A stretch of DNA of 64,000 nucleotides from Myroides phaeus. GTDB lineage: Bacteria; Bacteroidota; Bacteroidia; Flavobacteriales; Flavobacteriaceae. Each line of letters begins with the position of its first letter. Position 1 is the first letter of the stretch. The position numbers and the translations under genes were made by a program. The notes under the pieces were generated by a model. It was not told where the DNA came from and made no database searches. It worked only from the letters and a program-made list of their open reading frames with translations. Below, one piece after another: positions 7,596 to 15,981 of this stretch. The DNA lies in contig NZ_FNDQ01000003.1 of NCBI RefSeq assembly GCF_900099675.1, positions 1 to 64,000 on the forward strand, given 5' to 3'.

Positions 7596-9200
7596 TTATT
7601 TATTTGAAGCAACCAAAGTAGGCCCTGGATATACGGCAGGATTAACTAACGGAATAGTTGCATTATAATGCTTATTAATTACTCTTAAGATTTCAGCCGA
7701 AATAAACGCATATCCTCTTGCATTTAAATGCACCCCATCTAAAGAAAACATTACTGTATTTAAATTACCCATTCCCTTAAAGTAATCAGCTGTATAAATC
7801 TGACCATCTTCTACACGAAGACCAGCTACTGCTTTGTTTAAAACATCATTCATATCCGCTACTGCAAGTCCTTTTGTAGCCGCTACTGCTCTAATGATAT
7901 TATTAAACTGTACTGTTGCTTCTTTTACTTTCTTTTGTTCAACAGGATTCAACACAAATGCATCACTTAAAGGAAAAGTTACTCCTACTTTAAGCATCTC
8001 ATCCATTACTGCACTTCCTGTTGATTGCGGTAAAGAAGCTCCAATTTGAGGTTTACTTGTTAATAGTAACAAATCTTTATCTGTTGCGTGTCTCGCTTTT
8101 CCAAAAGCTTGTGCTACCAATTTAATTTGTGGATCACTTATTGGAAAAGGAAATTGTCCTGCAGCAACTACAGCTTTAATACCCCCTTCTAACAAAGCAG
8201 ACATATCTGTCAGTGTTCTATCCTCAATTAACAATGGATTAGCGTGCTCTTTAGAAAACAATTGCAAACGATCTCCTTGTCCTCCTTTAGCTAATATTTG
8301 TTTCAACATACCAACCAACATATTTAATTGGTCTATTTTTTCAACACCTATTAATTCTGGTGTCAATGGGCTATATGGCACAGTTGTAAAAAACGGTATA
8401 GCTGTTACATCTGGAATTGTTGCTACAACTCCTTTTGCCCCACCTGAAACTAATGTATTTGTAATTGTTTCATAAACGTTTTTAAACACTCCTGCGTGTG
8501 TAATATCATTTGGTCCATATTGAGCAGGATCTAATCCTCCCTTTTCATTTTGATCAACACCTTCTCCACCAGAAGTTGCATAAGACAATACGTCATTTGC
8601 TCCAATCCAGTTTGTAAAGAAAGTAGGTTTTAAAGACATAGCATCTCCTAAAACAGTAGCATCATCACTTGTAGCTGTTCTTACGAAATACGGGTTAGCC
8701 TTTCCTGCTGCTAATCCAGCAATACTACCATATCCTTTAGCTAATAAATGATATGTTTTAGCTCCAGGAACTCCCGCATTATGATATGCTTTTTTCTGCT
8801 GTGCTGTAGCTTCAATCGTACTTGTACCTTTAATATTCTCAGGTCCTCCTGTAGACATATTAATCACCATTCTTGTTTTAAAGTTTGGATTTTCAACACC
8901 TCCAAACAAAAAACCACCTACATTATTAACGTCATCTGCAAAAGATGGTTGCGTAAATTCTCCTCCACCAACTGCTTTAAACTGATTAGCTAAAATATTA
9001 GGGAATGAATTTTCTTGTCCAGAACGGAAAACAGTTCCGTCCATATATCCAGCTGTCAATGAATTACCTATTGCAACATAAGAGCTAAAGTCTGCATCAC
9101 CTGCAGAGTAAGTCCCACCATCAATTTTATCTTCAAAAGAAGGTTCACAAGAAGCCAATAAAGCAACTGCTGGTAATAATAATAAATATCTTTTTTTCAT
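7596..9200 (-). CDS. SGNH/GDSL-family hydrolase-like lipoprotein
   Basis: A 534-residue envelope lipoprotein: signal peptide with LLASC lipobox (Cys18). Block I is present as AIGNSLTAGY with the likely nucleophile Ser47, block III as WIGANDVLSY, and block V as DGVHLNARGYAFIS with the Asp/His pair, so an esterase or lipase fold with an intact triad is likely. The long middle insertion (about 200-400) is typical of the flavobacterial members. It is encoded 18 nt after the FadL-like porin; in this group the pair is recurrent, suggesting that the lipoprotein releases or handles hydrophobic molecules that the porin transports. The substrate is unknown. Confidence 0.8.
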   Translation of the reverse strand: MKKRYLLLLPAVALLASCEPSFEDKIDGGTYSAGDADFSSYVAIGNSLTAGYMDGTVFRSGQENSFPNILANQFKAVGGGEFTQPSFADDVNNVGGFLFGGVENPNFKTRMVINMSTGGPENIKGTSTIEATAQQKKAYHNAGVPGAKTYHLLAKGYGSIAGLAAGKANPYFVRTATSDDATVLGDAMSLKPTFFTNWIGANDVLSYATSGGEGVDQNEKGGLDPAQYGPNDITHAGVFKNVYETITNTLVSGGAKGVVATIPDVTAIPFFTTVPYSPLTPELIGVEKIDQLNMLVGMLKQILAKGGQGDRLQLFSKEHANPLLIEDRTLTDMSALLEGGIKAVVAAGQFPFPISDPQIKLVAQAFGKARHATDKDLLLLTSKPQIGASLPQSTGSAVMDEMLKVGVTFPLSDAFVLNPVEQKKVKEATVQFNNIIRAVAATKGLAVADMNDVLNKAVAGLRVEDGQIYTADYFKGMGNLNTVMFSLDGVHLNARGYAFISAEILRVINKHYNATIPLVNPAVYPGPTLVASNK

Positions 9201-9218
9201 GTTCGTTCTTCTTTAAAA

Positions 9219-10469
9219 TTAAAAACTATAGCTTAGACCAATACCTCCACTTGTTACAGCACTCTTATATGTTCCTCCAAAAGAAACATTTTGTCCATCT
9301 TCCATGTAGTAATCGTATGAACTATTTGTATCACTGAAATGTAAATAAGAGAATACTAAATCTACACCAATACCATTTTTAAATTTATATGTCAAACCAC
9401 CTGTATAAGCTCTTGAATCGTTACGTGGTGTTTCTGGAGCAAAATAACCCTCTTGAACTGGTGTTTCGTCAAAATACCAACCTGCTCTTAATGATAATTG
9501 CTCTGTTGCCTTATACTGAACACCTAAACGGTATGTACTTGAATCTTTATAATTACGAGCATTCACTGATTTTCCAACTGCCGGATTATCTACGAAGTCA
9601 ATTACTAAAGAATCATATAATTTCCAGAAAGTTCTGTTATAGTCAAAAGCAAAAAGCCATTTGTCCCATTCATAAGAAGCTCCAACTGTTAATTCAGCTG
9701 GCAAAGGCATTTGCGCTTTGATTTTTCCATCTTTAAACAATGACTGTCCAAAAGCAGGAACATCGTGGAAGTGTGCTTTTCCATCATTTGCCTTCATAAT
9801 AACCTTAGATCGGTAGTTAAGACCAAATCTTAAATGATCATCAACATTAACCATATATCCTGCAGTCCACCCCCAAGCAGTTACACCTTTTGCCTCAACA
9901 GTAACATCTGTTCTGTTTCCTTGCTCATCCGTCATACTGCGAGATACGTTTCTATTAAAAGTTACCCCTCCATTTACAAAAACAGGTCCCCCTCCAAAAC
10001 TGAAGTGCTTACTAACTTTCACTGCAATTGTTGGTTGAAAATAAATAGCCTTTAAATCAATATTATTTACCAAGTGAGAACCTTGCCAATCTTGATCCCA
10101 ATCAACGGCACTTCCATAAGGAGAATACACAGCTAAACCAACTGTTAACCAATCTGTAGCCTTATAAGATCCATACGCATAAAAAGGAGTACCCGTATTT
10201 CTTGTCTTATTTTCCCAACCATAAGTTTTGTTTTGAAATTTTGTATCAGCTACTAAAACACTTGCTCCTGCAGAAAAGTTAAATCTATCTTCCAAATAAA
10301 CAGATGCCGCGGGGTTAAAAAACATTGTTTCTGCTCCACCTACTACTGCAACCCCGGTATGTCCCATCGCAAGTTGCTTATTGCCTTGCATTGCTACTCT
10401 ATACCCTCCAGCAAATGCAGAATAAGACACTAAAGTAACAAGAGACAATGATAATAATTTTCTTATCAT
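9219..10469 (-). CDS. OmpP1/FadL/TodX-family outer-membrane transporter
   Basis: Predicted 14-strand outer-membrane barrel for long-chain fatty acids or other hydrophobic compounds. Signal peptide 1-20 (ending SAFA), then a plug-like N-terminus GGYRVAMQGNKQLAMGHTG and FFNPAASVYL, characteristic of the FadL family. The rest is alternating aromatic/polar beta strands, and the last residues GGIGLSYSF end in the terminal Phe expected for BAM-dependent insertion. The 416-residue length is typical. It is first of a three-gene unit with the GDSL lipoprotein and the holin-like protein and has a textbook promoter upstream. Confidence 0.87.
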   Translation of the reverse strand: MIRKLLSLSLVTLVSYSAFAGGYRVAMQGNKQLAMGHTGVAVVGGAETMFFNPAASVYLEDRFNFSAGASVLVADTKFQNKTYGWENKTRNTGTPFYAYGSYKATDWLTVGLAVYSPYGSAVDWDQDWQGSHLVNNIDLKAIYFQPTIAVKVSKHFSFGGGPVFVNGGVTFNRNVSRSMTDEQGNRTDVTVEAKGVTAWGWTAGYMVNVDDHLRFGLNYRSKVIMKANDGKAHFHDVPAFGQSLFKDGKIKAQMPLPAELTVGASYEWDKWLFAFDYNRTFWKLYDSLVIDFVDNPAVGKSVNARNYKDSSTYRLGVQYKATEQLSLRAGWYFDETPVQEGYFAPETPRNDSRAYTGGLTYKFKNGIGVDLVFSYLHFSDTNSSYDYYMEDGQNVSFGGTYKSAVTSGGIGLSYSF

Positions 10470-10499
10470 AATTGACTGTTATTTAAAATTCGTTTATTC

Positions 10500-10530
10500 C
10501 AAATATATATAGTAAATAGAGTTTGACAAA
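10500..10530 (-). promoter_or_regulatory. Promoter of the FadL-type porin operon
   Basis: On the minus strand TTTG (10527-10530), a 19-nt spacer and TATATTTG (10500-10507) match the consensus exactly; the start codon lies 30 nt downstream. Confidence 0.8.
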
Positions 10531-10897
10531 TTTTTAAGTCTTATTTTAACAATTAAATTTCCTTCTTTTAATTTTTATTCAGCAAAACAACAAAATAAAA
10601 GAGAAAACCAAAACAATATTAACCAAATTAAATGAAAAAATAAATTTTAAGCAACAAGCAAAATACTCCACAAAGCTCTTTTATATTAAAAAATATTCAT
10701 TTCACATACACTTTCCTCTCTATGAAAGTTTTAGATCCTACAAAAAACGCTAATCAACTGATATTTATCTTAAATAAGTTATTATTCTTCAAAGTACTCA
10801 AAACGATCAAAAAAGAGAAACTTCTATTATAAAAGTCCTTGTTCTGTTTCTTTAATGACAATAAAATGCGCTATCTCCCATATTTTTCCCTACCATA
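10531..10897. other. Non-coding AT-rich spacer
   Basis: No convincing coding frame or promoter. It lies between the FadL promoter and the modular inverted element at 10898. I see no further structure in it. Confidence 0.4.
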
Positions 10898-10999
10898 TTC
10901 GAAAGAAGTACCACACATATACCACACATATACCACACACTTTCGGTAAAAAGGTCGATTACCGAATGAATGTGGTACTTATCTCGAACTTGTCTCGAA
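10898..10999. repeat. Modular inverted element A: 11-nt units in two arms around a hairpin
   Basis: The left arm is four contiguous 11-nt modules: TTCGAAAGAAG (10898), TACCACACATA (10909), TACCACACATA (10920), TACCACACACT (10931). The centre is a perfect 8-bp hairpin, TTCGGTAA (10942-10949) with TTACCGAA (10959-10966). The right arm is three contiguous modules: TGAATGTGGTA (10967), CTTATCTCGAA (10978), CTTGTCTCGAA (10989). Right-arm modules are reverse complements of left-arm types: 10898-10915 pairs with 10971-10988 at 16 of 18 positions. Thus two module types occur in mirror order with different copy numbers. It lies between the terminator of the alpha/beta hydrolase gene and the FadL promoter. 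Two short overlapping ORFs here are judged accidental. Function unknown. Confidence 0.8.
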
Positions 11000-11135
11000 C
11001 AAGGTCTAACCAAACCCCTTACAGCCCCCGTATTTACAAGCACTCCAAGAATATCTAAAAAGTATTTGCAATGGTATTTAATAAGACCTGTAAAAAACAC
11101 AACCGCCCTATCTACATTTTAAAATAGAGGCCAAT

Positions 11136-11170
11136 AAAAAAAGGTAAGCAGATTACTCTACTTACCTTTT
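11136..11170 (-). terminator. Terminator of the pdxJ-hydrolase operon
   Basis: AAAAGGTAAG (11139-11148) pairs with CTTACCTTTT (11161-11170); a T run follows on the minus strand. It begins about 33 nt past the hydrolase stop codon. Confidence 0.85.
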
Positions 11171-11203
11171 ATATCTCATTTAATAATATCTAAAAAAGAT
11201 TAC

Positions 11204-11980
11204 TTATCTCTCTAGAAAATCTTTTACTATTTCATAAAACATTTGTGGATTTTCCGCATGTAACCAATGTCCTACATTTGGAATTGTTTGCACTTCAGAA
11301 TTTGGAAAATGCTTTAAAATCACTTCTTCATCTGCTTGTTGAATATAATTAGATTTGCCCCCTCTTATAAACAATGTCGGATTTGAAAAATAGGCATCTT
11401 CCTCTAACGCTTCACCTACTACCTCTTCATTCGCTCTAAAAGCATCTAAATTAAAACGAAATGCCAATTGTCCTGGTTCTTTCCAATACAAACTCTTTGC
11501 AAGAAATAATCGAGTACCTTCATCTTTAATTTCATTGCGCAATAAATCATCTACATCTCCACGAGAAGGCTTTAAAGTAAAATCTACTTTACTTAAAGCA
11601 TTCAAGATAATTTGATGATGTGGAGGATATTCTCTTGGTGCAATATCAGCAACAATCAATTTAGTAATGCGATCTGGATATCTATCTGCTAATTTCATTA
11701 CTACTTTCCCTCCCATCGAGTGTCCTAAAGCAATTGCATTAGCTAAATTATGATTATCCATATAACGTATTACATCCTCCACCATTAAATCATACGACCA
11801 ATCCATTGAATGAAAACTGCGCCCGTGATTTCTCAAGTCTAACAAATGCACTTCATATCCTTGGTCTGCCATTTGCTTTCCAAATGTCTTCCAATTGTCA
11901 GACATTCCAAAATAACCGTGAATTACAAGAAATGGAATTCCTCCTTCTCCTTCAATTTTTGAATAAAGAATTTCTGCCAT
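11204..11980 (-). CDS. Alpha/beta-fold hydrolase (YbfF-like esterase)
   Basis: Cytoplasmic serine hydrolase of 258 residues. The oxyanion segment VIHGYFGMSDNW, the nucleophile elbow GHSMGG (Ser88) and the late NVGHWLHAENP motif with the catalytic His are all visible; an acid residue would be expected around FIRGGKSNYI. The sequence resembles the YbfF group of small acyl esterases. Its ATG overlaps the stop of pdxJ (TAATG), so the genes are translationally coupled. No metabolic link to pyridoxal phosphate is evident. Substrate not predictable. Confidence 0.85.
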   Translation of the reverse strand: MAEILYSKIEGEGGIPFLVIHGYFGMSDNWKTFGKQMADQGYEVHLLDLRNHGRSFHSMDWSYDLMVEDVIRYMDNHNLANAIALGHSMGGKVVMKLADRYPDRITKLIVADIAPREYPPHHQIILNALSKVDFTLKPSRGDVDDLLRNEIKDEGTRLFLAKSLYWKEPGQLAFRFNLDAFRANEEVVGEALEEDAYFSNPTLFIRGGKSNYIQQADEEVILKHFPNSEVQTIPNVGHWLHAENPQMFYEIVKDFLER

Positions 11981-12693
11981 TACGATAATTTTCTGATATA
12001 CATATTTACTACATTCTCAATTCCTAAGTAGATAGACTCTGCGATTAAAGCATGTCCGATAGATACTTCTAAAAGATTTGGAATATTATTTTTAAAGAAA
12101 GCAATATTATCAAGACTTAAATCGTGTCCTGCATTAATACCTAAACCTAACTCTGTTGCTAATTCCGCAGCTTTCACGTAAGGTTCGATTGCCTTCTCGT
12201 TTCCTTTTCCATATTGGTAAGCAAACTCTTCTGTATAAAGTTCAATACGATCAGCGCCTACTATTTTAGCACCTTCAATCATATCTAAAACTGGATCTAC
12301 AAAGATTGACGTACGAATACCTTTTAAACGGCATTCATCAATTACTTCTTTTAAAAAATCTTTATGCTTGATTGTGTTCCATCCAGCATTTGAAGTTAAT
12401 GCATCAACTGCATCAGGAACAAGAGTAACCTGGGTTGGTTTACACTCATAAACTAACTTCAAGAAATTGTCCATTGGGTTACCCTCAATATTATATTCCG
12501 TATAAACAACGTCCACTAAATCTCTTGCATCTTGGTAACGAATATGTCTCTCATCCGGTCTTGGATGAACAGTCACACCTTGAGCACCAAATTTCTGAAC
12601 GTCTCTTGCTACTTGTAATAAATTTGGAACGTCTCCTCCTCTTGAATTACGTAGAGTAGCAATTTTGTTGATATTAACAGATAGCTTAGTCAT
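11980..12693 (-). CDS. pdxJ: PdxJ, pyridoxine 5'-phosphate synthase
   Basis: Condenses 1-deoxyxylulose 5-phosphate with 3-amino-2-oxopropyl phosphate in the DXP-dependent vitamin B6 route. The protein starts MTKLSVNINKIATLRNSRG, a typical PdxJ N-terminus; an upstream TTG-type extension to 12714 adds an unlikely leader, so I use the ATG at 12693 (237 residues, the family length). TVHPRPDERHI, IRTSIFVDP, IELYTEEFAYQYG and GINAGHDL are family signatures with the catalytic His and Glu residues. It is divergent from the CBS-nadK operon and co-transcribed with the downstream hydrolase. Confidence 0.97.
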   Translation of the reverse strand: MTKLSVNINKIATLRNSRGGDVPNLLQVARDVQKFGAQGVTVHPRPDERHIRYQDARDLVDVVYTEYNIEGNPMDNFLKLVYECKPTQVTLVPDAVDALTSNAGWNTIKHKDFLKEVIDECRLKGIRTSIFVDPVLDMIEGAKIVGADRIELYTEEFAYQYGKGNEKAIEPYVKAAELATELGLGINAGHDLSLDNIAFFKNNIPNLLEVSIGHALIAESIYLGIENVVNMYIRKLS

Positions 12694-12711
12694 ATTTTTA
12701 AATTTTAAACA

Positions 12712-12719
12712 CAAAAATA
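12712..12719 (-). promoter_or_regulatory. -7 box of pdxJ
   Basis: TATTTTTG on the minus strand, 18 nt before the ATG at 12693. No clear -33 box. Confidence 0.4.
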
Positions 12720-12786
12720 CAAACTATAATTAACGTCTATTGTTTTATTTTTGATTATTTTGCACTACTAAATTAGAGAGTGTATT

Positions 12787-13455
12787 ATGTTGGCGTCAGA
12801 AAATTTACTTACCACAGATTTACCTATCTGCAAGATGAACACTTTAATCGAGGAAATACTCCCTCAGTTAGAAGATTGTTCGTTTACCCATTTTCCTATT
12901 GTTGACCAAAACAACAATTGGCTTGGTAATATTTTATTGGAAGATTTACAGAATGCTTCTCCTGCTCAGTCGGTAGAAGACATTATGTACGACATAGAAA
13001 AATTTTACTTAGTAAATCACAATGACCTCAACCCTTTTGATTTCTTTGATTTGTTTCATAAAAATGACACAAATATTATTCCTCTAATTGATGAAAACGG
13101 ATTACTACTTGGTGTTTTTTCAAAAGAAACACTCTTAAATCAATGGAGTAAGACCTTGTTTTTTGAAGAGAAAGGCACATCTTTTGTTGTAGCAAAACAC
13201 CTACAACACTATAGCTTTACTGAAATCACTCAAATTGTTGAAAGTAATAATGCCAAGATTTTAGGAATTCTATTACTTGAAGCGAGTAATGATATGTTCC
13301 ATATTCTAATAAAAACAAATGGTATTAACACCCAAGTAATATTGGATGATTTACGCCGTTACAACTATGAAATACAGACAAATCTTTTAGATGATTCTCA
13401 TTATAATGATTTAAAAGAAAGATCTGATTACTTAAATAAATATCTAAACATATAA
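12787..13455 (+). CDS. CBS-domain protein with ACT-like C-terminus
   Basis: Cytoplasmic protein of 222 residues. Two CBS motifs can be followed (about 1-55, FTHFPIVDQNNNWLGNILLEDL; about 60-120, IIPLIDENGLLLGVFSKETLL), and the last ~80 residues have an ACT-like pattern (FTEITQIVESNNAKILGILLLE). CBS pairs usually bind adenosine nucleotides and ACT domains small metabolites, so this is probably a regulatory sensor. It stops 1 nt before nadK; a role in controlling NAD kinase or envelope synthesis is an inference from position only. No enzymatic domain is attached. Confidence 0.82.
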   Translation: MLASENLLTTDLPICKMNTLIEEILPQLEDCSFTHFPIVDQNNNWLGNILLEDLQNASPAQSVEDIMYDIEKFYLVNHNDLNPFDFFDLFHKNDTNIIPLIDENGLLLGVFSKETLLNQWSKTLFFEEKGTSFVVAKHLQHYSFTEITQIVESNNAKILGILLLEASNDMFHILIKTNGINTQVILDDLRRYNYEIQTNLLDDSHYNDLKERSDYLNKYLNI

Positions 13456-13456
13456 T

Positions 13457-14344
13457 ATGAAGTTTGCGATTTATGGACAGACGTGTAAACCTATTGTACA
13501 AAATATTGTACGCAGGTTACTAAACCTATTTCAAAATTATGATAATACTGAAATTATCTTTGAAGAAGGATTTCACCGTCTATTGAAGGAACAAAATATT
13601 CTTGACAAAGAATATGAAACGTTTGGAAATTCAAATAACCTAACAAGTGATGTGAATTTTTTTATTGGAATTGGTGGAGATGGAACATTACTGAGAGCTG
13701 CTAATTTCATTAAAAACACAAATATTCCTGTTGTAGGAATTAACGCTGGGCGTCTTGGTTTCTTAGCCAATGTACAGCACGATAATTTAGAAGAACAAAT
13801 TCCTTTGTTGTATAAAAATGAATTTAAAAAGTCTAAACGCTCTCTTTTAAGCTTACAATGTACTCCTGAAGAAAACAATAAATTTGATTTACAATTTGCT
13901 TTAAACGAAGTTACTGTTTCAAGAAAAAACACAACTTCAATGATTACGGTTGAAACTTATTTAGATGATGAATTTTTAGCTACTTATTGGGCAGATGGAC
14001 TGATAATTTCAACACCTTCTGGATCTACAGGGTACTCTCTAAGCTGTGGTGGTCCTATTATTGAACCAGAAACAGGATGCTTTGTACTTACTCCTTTAGC
14101 ACCACATAATCTAAATGTAAGACCTTTAGTAATTAGAGATAATTTGACAATTAAATTGCGTGTGAGTTCAAGAGAAAAACAGTTCTTAGTTTCTTTAGAT
14201 ACTACCACAGAAGCTGTGGATAATGACACGGAAATTACAATATCAAAAGCACCATTTACTATTGACCTTGTAGAATTCCCTAACCAAAGTTTTATTAAAA
14301 CATTGAGAAACAAACTTCTTTGGGGAGAAGACAAAAGAAATTAA
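13457..14344 (+). CDS. nadK: NAD kinase
   Basis: Phosphorylates NAD to NADP in the cytoplasm. The diagnostic GGDGT (in FIGIGGDGTLLRAA) and the conserved GSTGYSLSCGGPI block are both present; NAGRLGFLA and the LAPHNLNVRPLV segment also match. At 295 residues it is the usual size. It follows the CBS/ACT protein with one base between, so the two form one transcription unit, divergent from pdxJ. Confidence 0.97.
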   Translation: MKFAIYGQTCKPIVQNIVRRLLNLFQNYDNTEIIFEEGFHRLLKEQNILDKEYETFGNSNNLTSDVNFFIGIGGDGTLLRAANFIKNTNIPVVGINAGRLGFLANVQHDNLEEQIPLLYKNEFKKSKRSLLSLQCTPEENNKFDLQFALNEVTVSRKNTTSMITVETYLDDEFLATYWADGLIISTPSGSTGYSLSCGGPIIEPETGCFVLTPLAPHNLNVRPLVIRDNLTIKLRVSSREKQFLVSLDTTTEAVDNDTEITISKAPFTIDLVEFPNQSFIKTLRNKLLWGEDKRN

Positions 14345-14457
14345 TTCTAATACAACAAGCTATACTTTTTAAGTAGTTTTAGCGTTTTAAAAATCAGAAA
14401 GAACTATATATGTGAATATCCTACATAAAAAGTTACTCTTTTAAAATACGATATTAC

Positions 14458-14465
14458 TATATTTG
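14458..14465 (+). promoter_or_regulatory. -7 box upstream of porG
   Basis: TATATTTG, 17 nt before the ATG at 14483. This probably starts the porG-uppS-bamA-skp unit. A -33 box is not obvious. The 113 nt before it, after nadK, show nothing else. Confidence 0.6.
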
Positions 14466-14482
14466 CAAATTATTTTAACAGA

Positions 14483-15229
14483 ATGAACAAAATCCTAATA
14501 TCTCTTTTAGTGTTATTTACAGCTACTATTGCTCAAGCACAAATCCACGAAGTTGGACTTGGAGTTGGTGGCTCTAATTATGTTGGAGATGTTGGGTCAA
14601 CTAAATACATAGACCCTACAAATGTAGGTTTCAATGCTTTTTATCGTTGGAATAGAAGTCCCCGTCACTCTTATAAAGTGAGCATTTCGCAAAATAAAAT
14701 ATCAGGCAATGATGCCAAATCAGATATGCAAAGCCGAAAAGCAAGAGGATATAGTTTTACTAATACAATACAACAAGTTGCGGTAGGTATTGAATTCAAT
14801 TTCTTTGAATTTGACTTACACGAAGAAAATTTTGGGTTAACACCTTATTTATACGTTGGAGTTGCTGGTATTCGTTATAATGATTTACACTATAGGACTT
14901 TCGAACCGATTGATTCATTTGATCCGACAGGAATTGATGATCTTGATAAATTGAATAAAAAATCTACTGATTTGGTTAGAGGTTCTAAAACAAATTCTGT
15001 TGCGATTCCTTTTGCTGGAGGTATAAAGCTTAGACTTACTTCACAATTGAATTTAAACGCAGAAGTAGCGGCGAACTATACATTTACGGATAACTTAGAT
15101 GGTAGTCACCCTAAACAAGAAAATAGAAAATCCTACCGTTTTGGAAAAAATGGAAACGATTGGTTTTTCTACTCGAGCTTAACACTAAGCTACACTTTTG
15201 GTAAAAACCCTTGTTATTGTGCAGACTAA
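14483..15229 (+). CDS. porG: PorG-like outer-membrane protein (DUF6089), T9SS component
   Basis: A 248-residue protein with signal peptide (ending AQAQ) and the pattern of an eight-strand outer-membrane barrel: VGLGVGGSNYVGDVGST near the N-terminus and a final strand DWFFYSSLTLSYTFG. The C-terminal CYCAD is typical of the DUF6089 group. In Porphyromonas gingivalis PorG is encoded directly before uppS, bamA and two ompH genes and contacts the PorK/PorN ring of the T9SS; the same order here supports orthology. It ends with no base before the uppS start codon. Symbol assigned by family plus synteny. Confidence 0.75.
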   Translation: MNKILISLLVLFTATIAQAQIHEVGLGVGGSNYVGDVGSTKYIDPTNVGFNAFYRWNRSPRHSYKVSISQNKISGNDAKSDMQSRKARGYSFTNTIQQVAVGIEFNFFEFDLHEENFGLTPYLYVGVAGIRYNDLHYRTFEPIDSFDPTGIDDLDKLNKKSTDLVRGSKTNSVAIPFAGGIKLRLTSQLNLNAEVAANYTFTDNLDGSHPKQENRKSYRFGKNGNDWFFYSSLTLSYTFGKNPCYCAD

Positions 15230-15970
15230 ATGAATTTGAAAGAACAAATAGACGTAAACAACATCCCTCAACACATTGCTATAATTATGGATGGTAATGG
15301 TAGATGGGCAAAGAAAAAAGGATTCTTAAGAACTATAGGGCACGAAAATGGTGTGAAATCAGTACGTACTACAATTAGTGAATGTGCTGCTATGGGCATT
15401 AAATACTTAACGCTTTATGCTTTTTCTACGGAAAATTGGAATAGACCAAGATTTGAAGTACAAAAATTAATGGAGATCTTAATTAAGTCTTTAAAGAAAG
15501 AATTACCTACTTTCACTAAGAATAATATCAAATTAAATGCTATCGGTGATTTAACACTTTTACCTAAAAAAGTACAAGAAACTTTACAAGAGGTAATTGA
15601 TAGTACGAAAGACAATACGCATATGACTTTGACCTTAGCATTGAGCTATGGTTCAAGAGCTGAATTAATTAATGCTGTAAAAGAAATTTCTTTTAAAGTT
15701 AAAAATAACTTAATTTCGGAAGCTGATATTGACGAATCAGTTATTAATAATCATCTTTACACTAATGACCTACCTGATGTAGATCTATTAGTTAGAACAA
15801 GTGGAGAGCAGCGTATTAGCAATTTTTTGCTTTGGCAAATAGCTTATGCTGAACTTTATTTTACTGAAGTTCTTTGGCCAGATTTTACTGAAGAAGAACT
15901 TTACAAAGCCATTCTTACCTATCAAAATAGGGAAAGAAGATTTGGAAAAACGAGTGAACAAATTAAATAA
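15230..15970 (+). CDS. uppS: Isoprenyl transferase, undecaprenyl diphosphate synthase
   Basis: cis-Prenyltransferase making the C55 carrier lipid for peptidoglycan and polysaccharide. HIAIIMDGNGRWAKKKGF with catalytic Asp21, the TLYAFSTENWNRP block, and the late DLLVRTSGEQRISNFLLWQ motif plus YTEVLWPDF-like ending (YFTEVLWPDFTEEE) are all diagnostic. 246 residues is normal. Its ATG directly follows the porG stop codon, so the two are tightly coupled. Confidence 0.97.
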   Translation: MNLKEQIDVNNIPQHIAIIMDGNGRWAKKKGFLRTIGHENGVKSVRTTISECAAMGIKYLTLYAFSTENWNRPRFEVQKLMEILIKSLKKELPTFTKNNIKLNAIGDLTLLPKKVQETLQEVIDSTKDNTHMTLTLALSYGSRAELINAVKEISFKVKNNLISEADIDESVINNHLYTNDLPDVDLLVRTSGEQRISNFLLWQIAYAELYFTEVLWPDFTEEELYKAILTYQNRERRFGKTSEQIK

Positions 15971-15981
15971 AAACGAATCTA

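Noticed and set aside
10898..10999. CRISPR-like array
   Set aside because: Units are 11 nt, contiguous, without spacers, and arranged in two inverted arms; no cas genes in the window.
10852..11100. Overlapping short ORFs on both strands across element A
   Set aside because: Their frames are produced by the 11-nt repeats; the translations have no protein-like pattern, and no promoter box fits.
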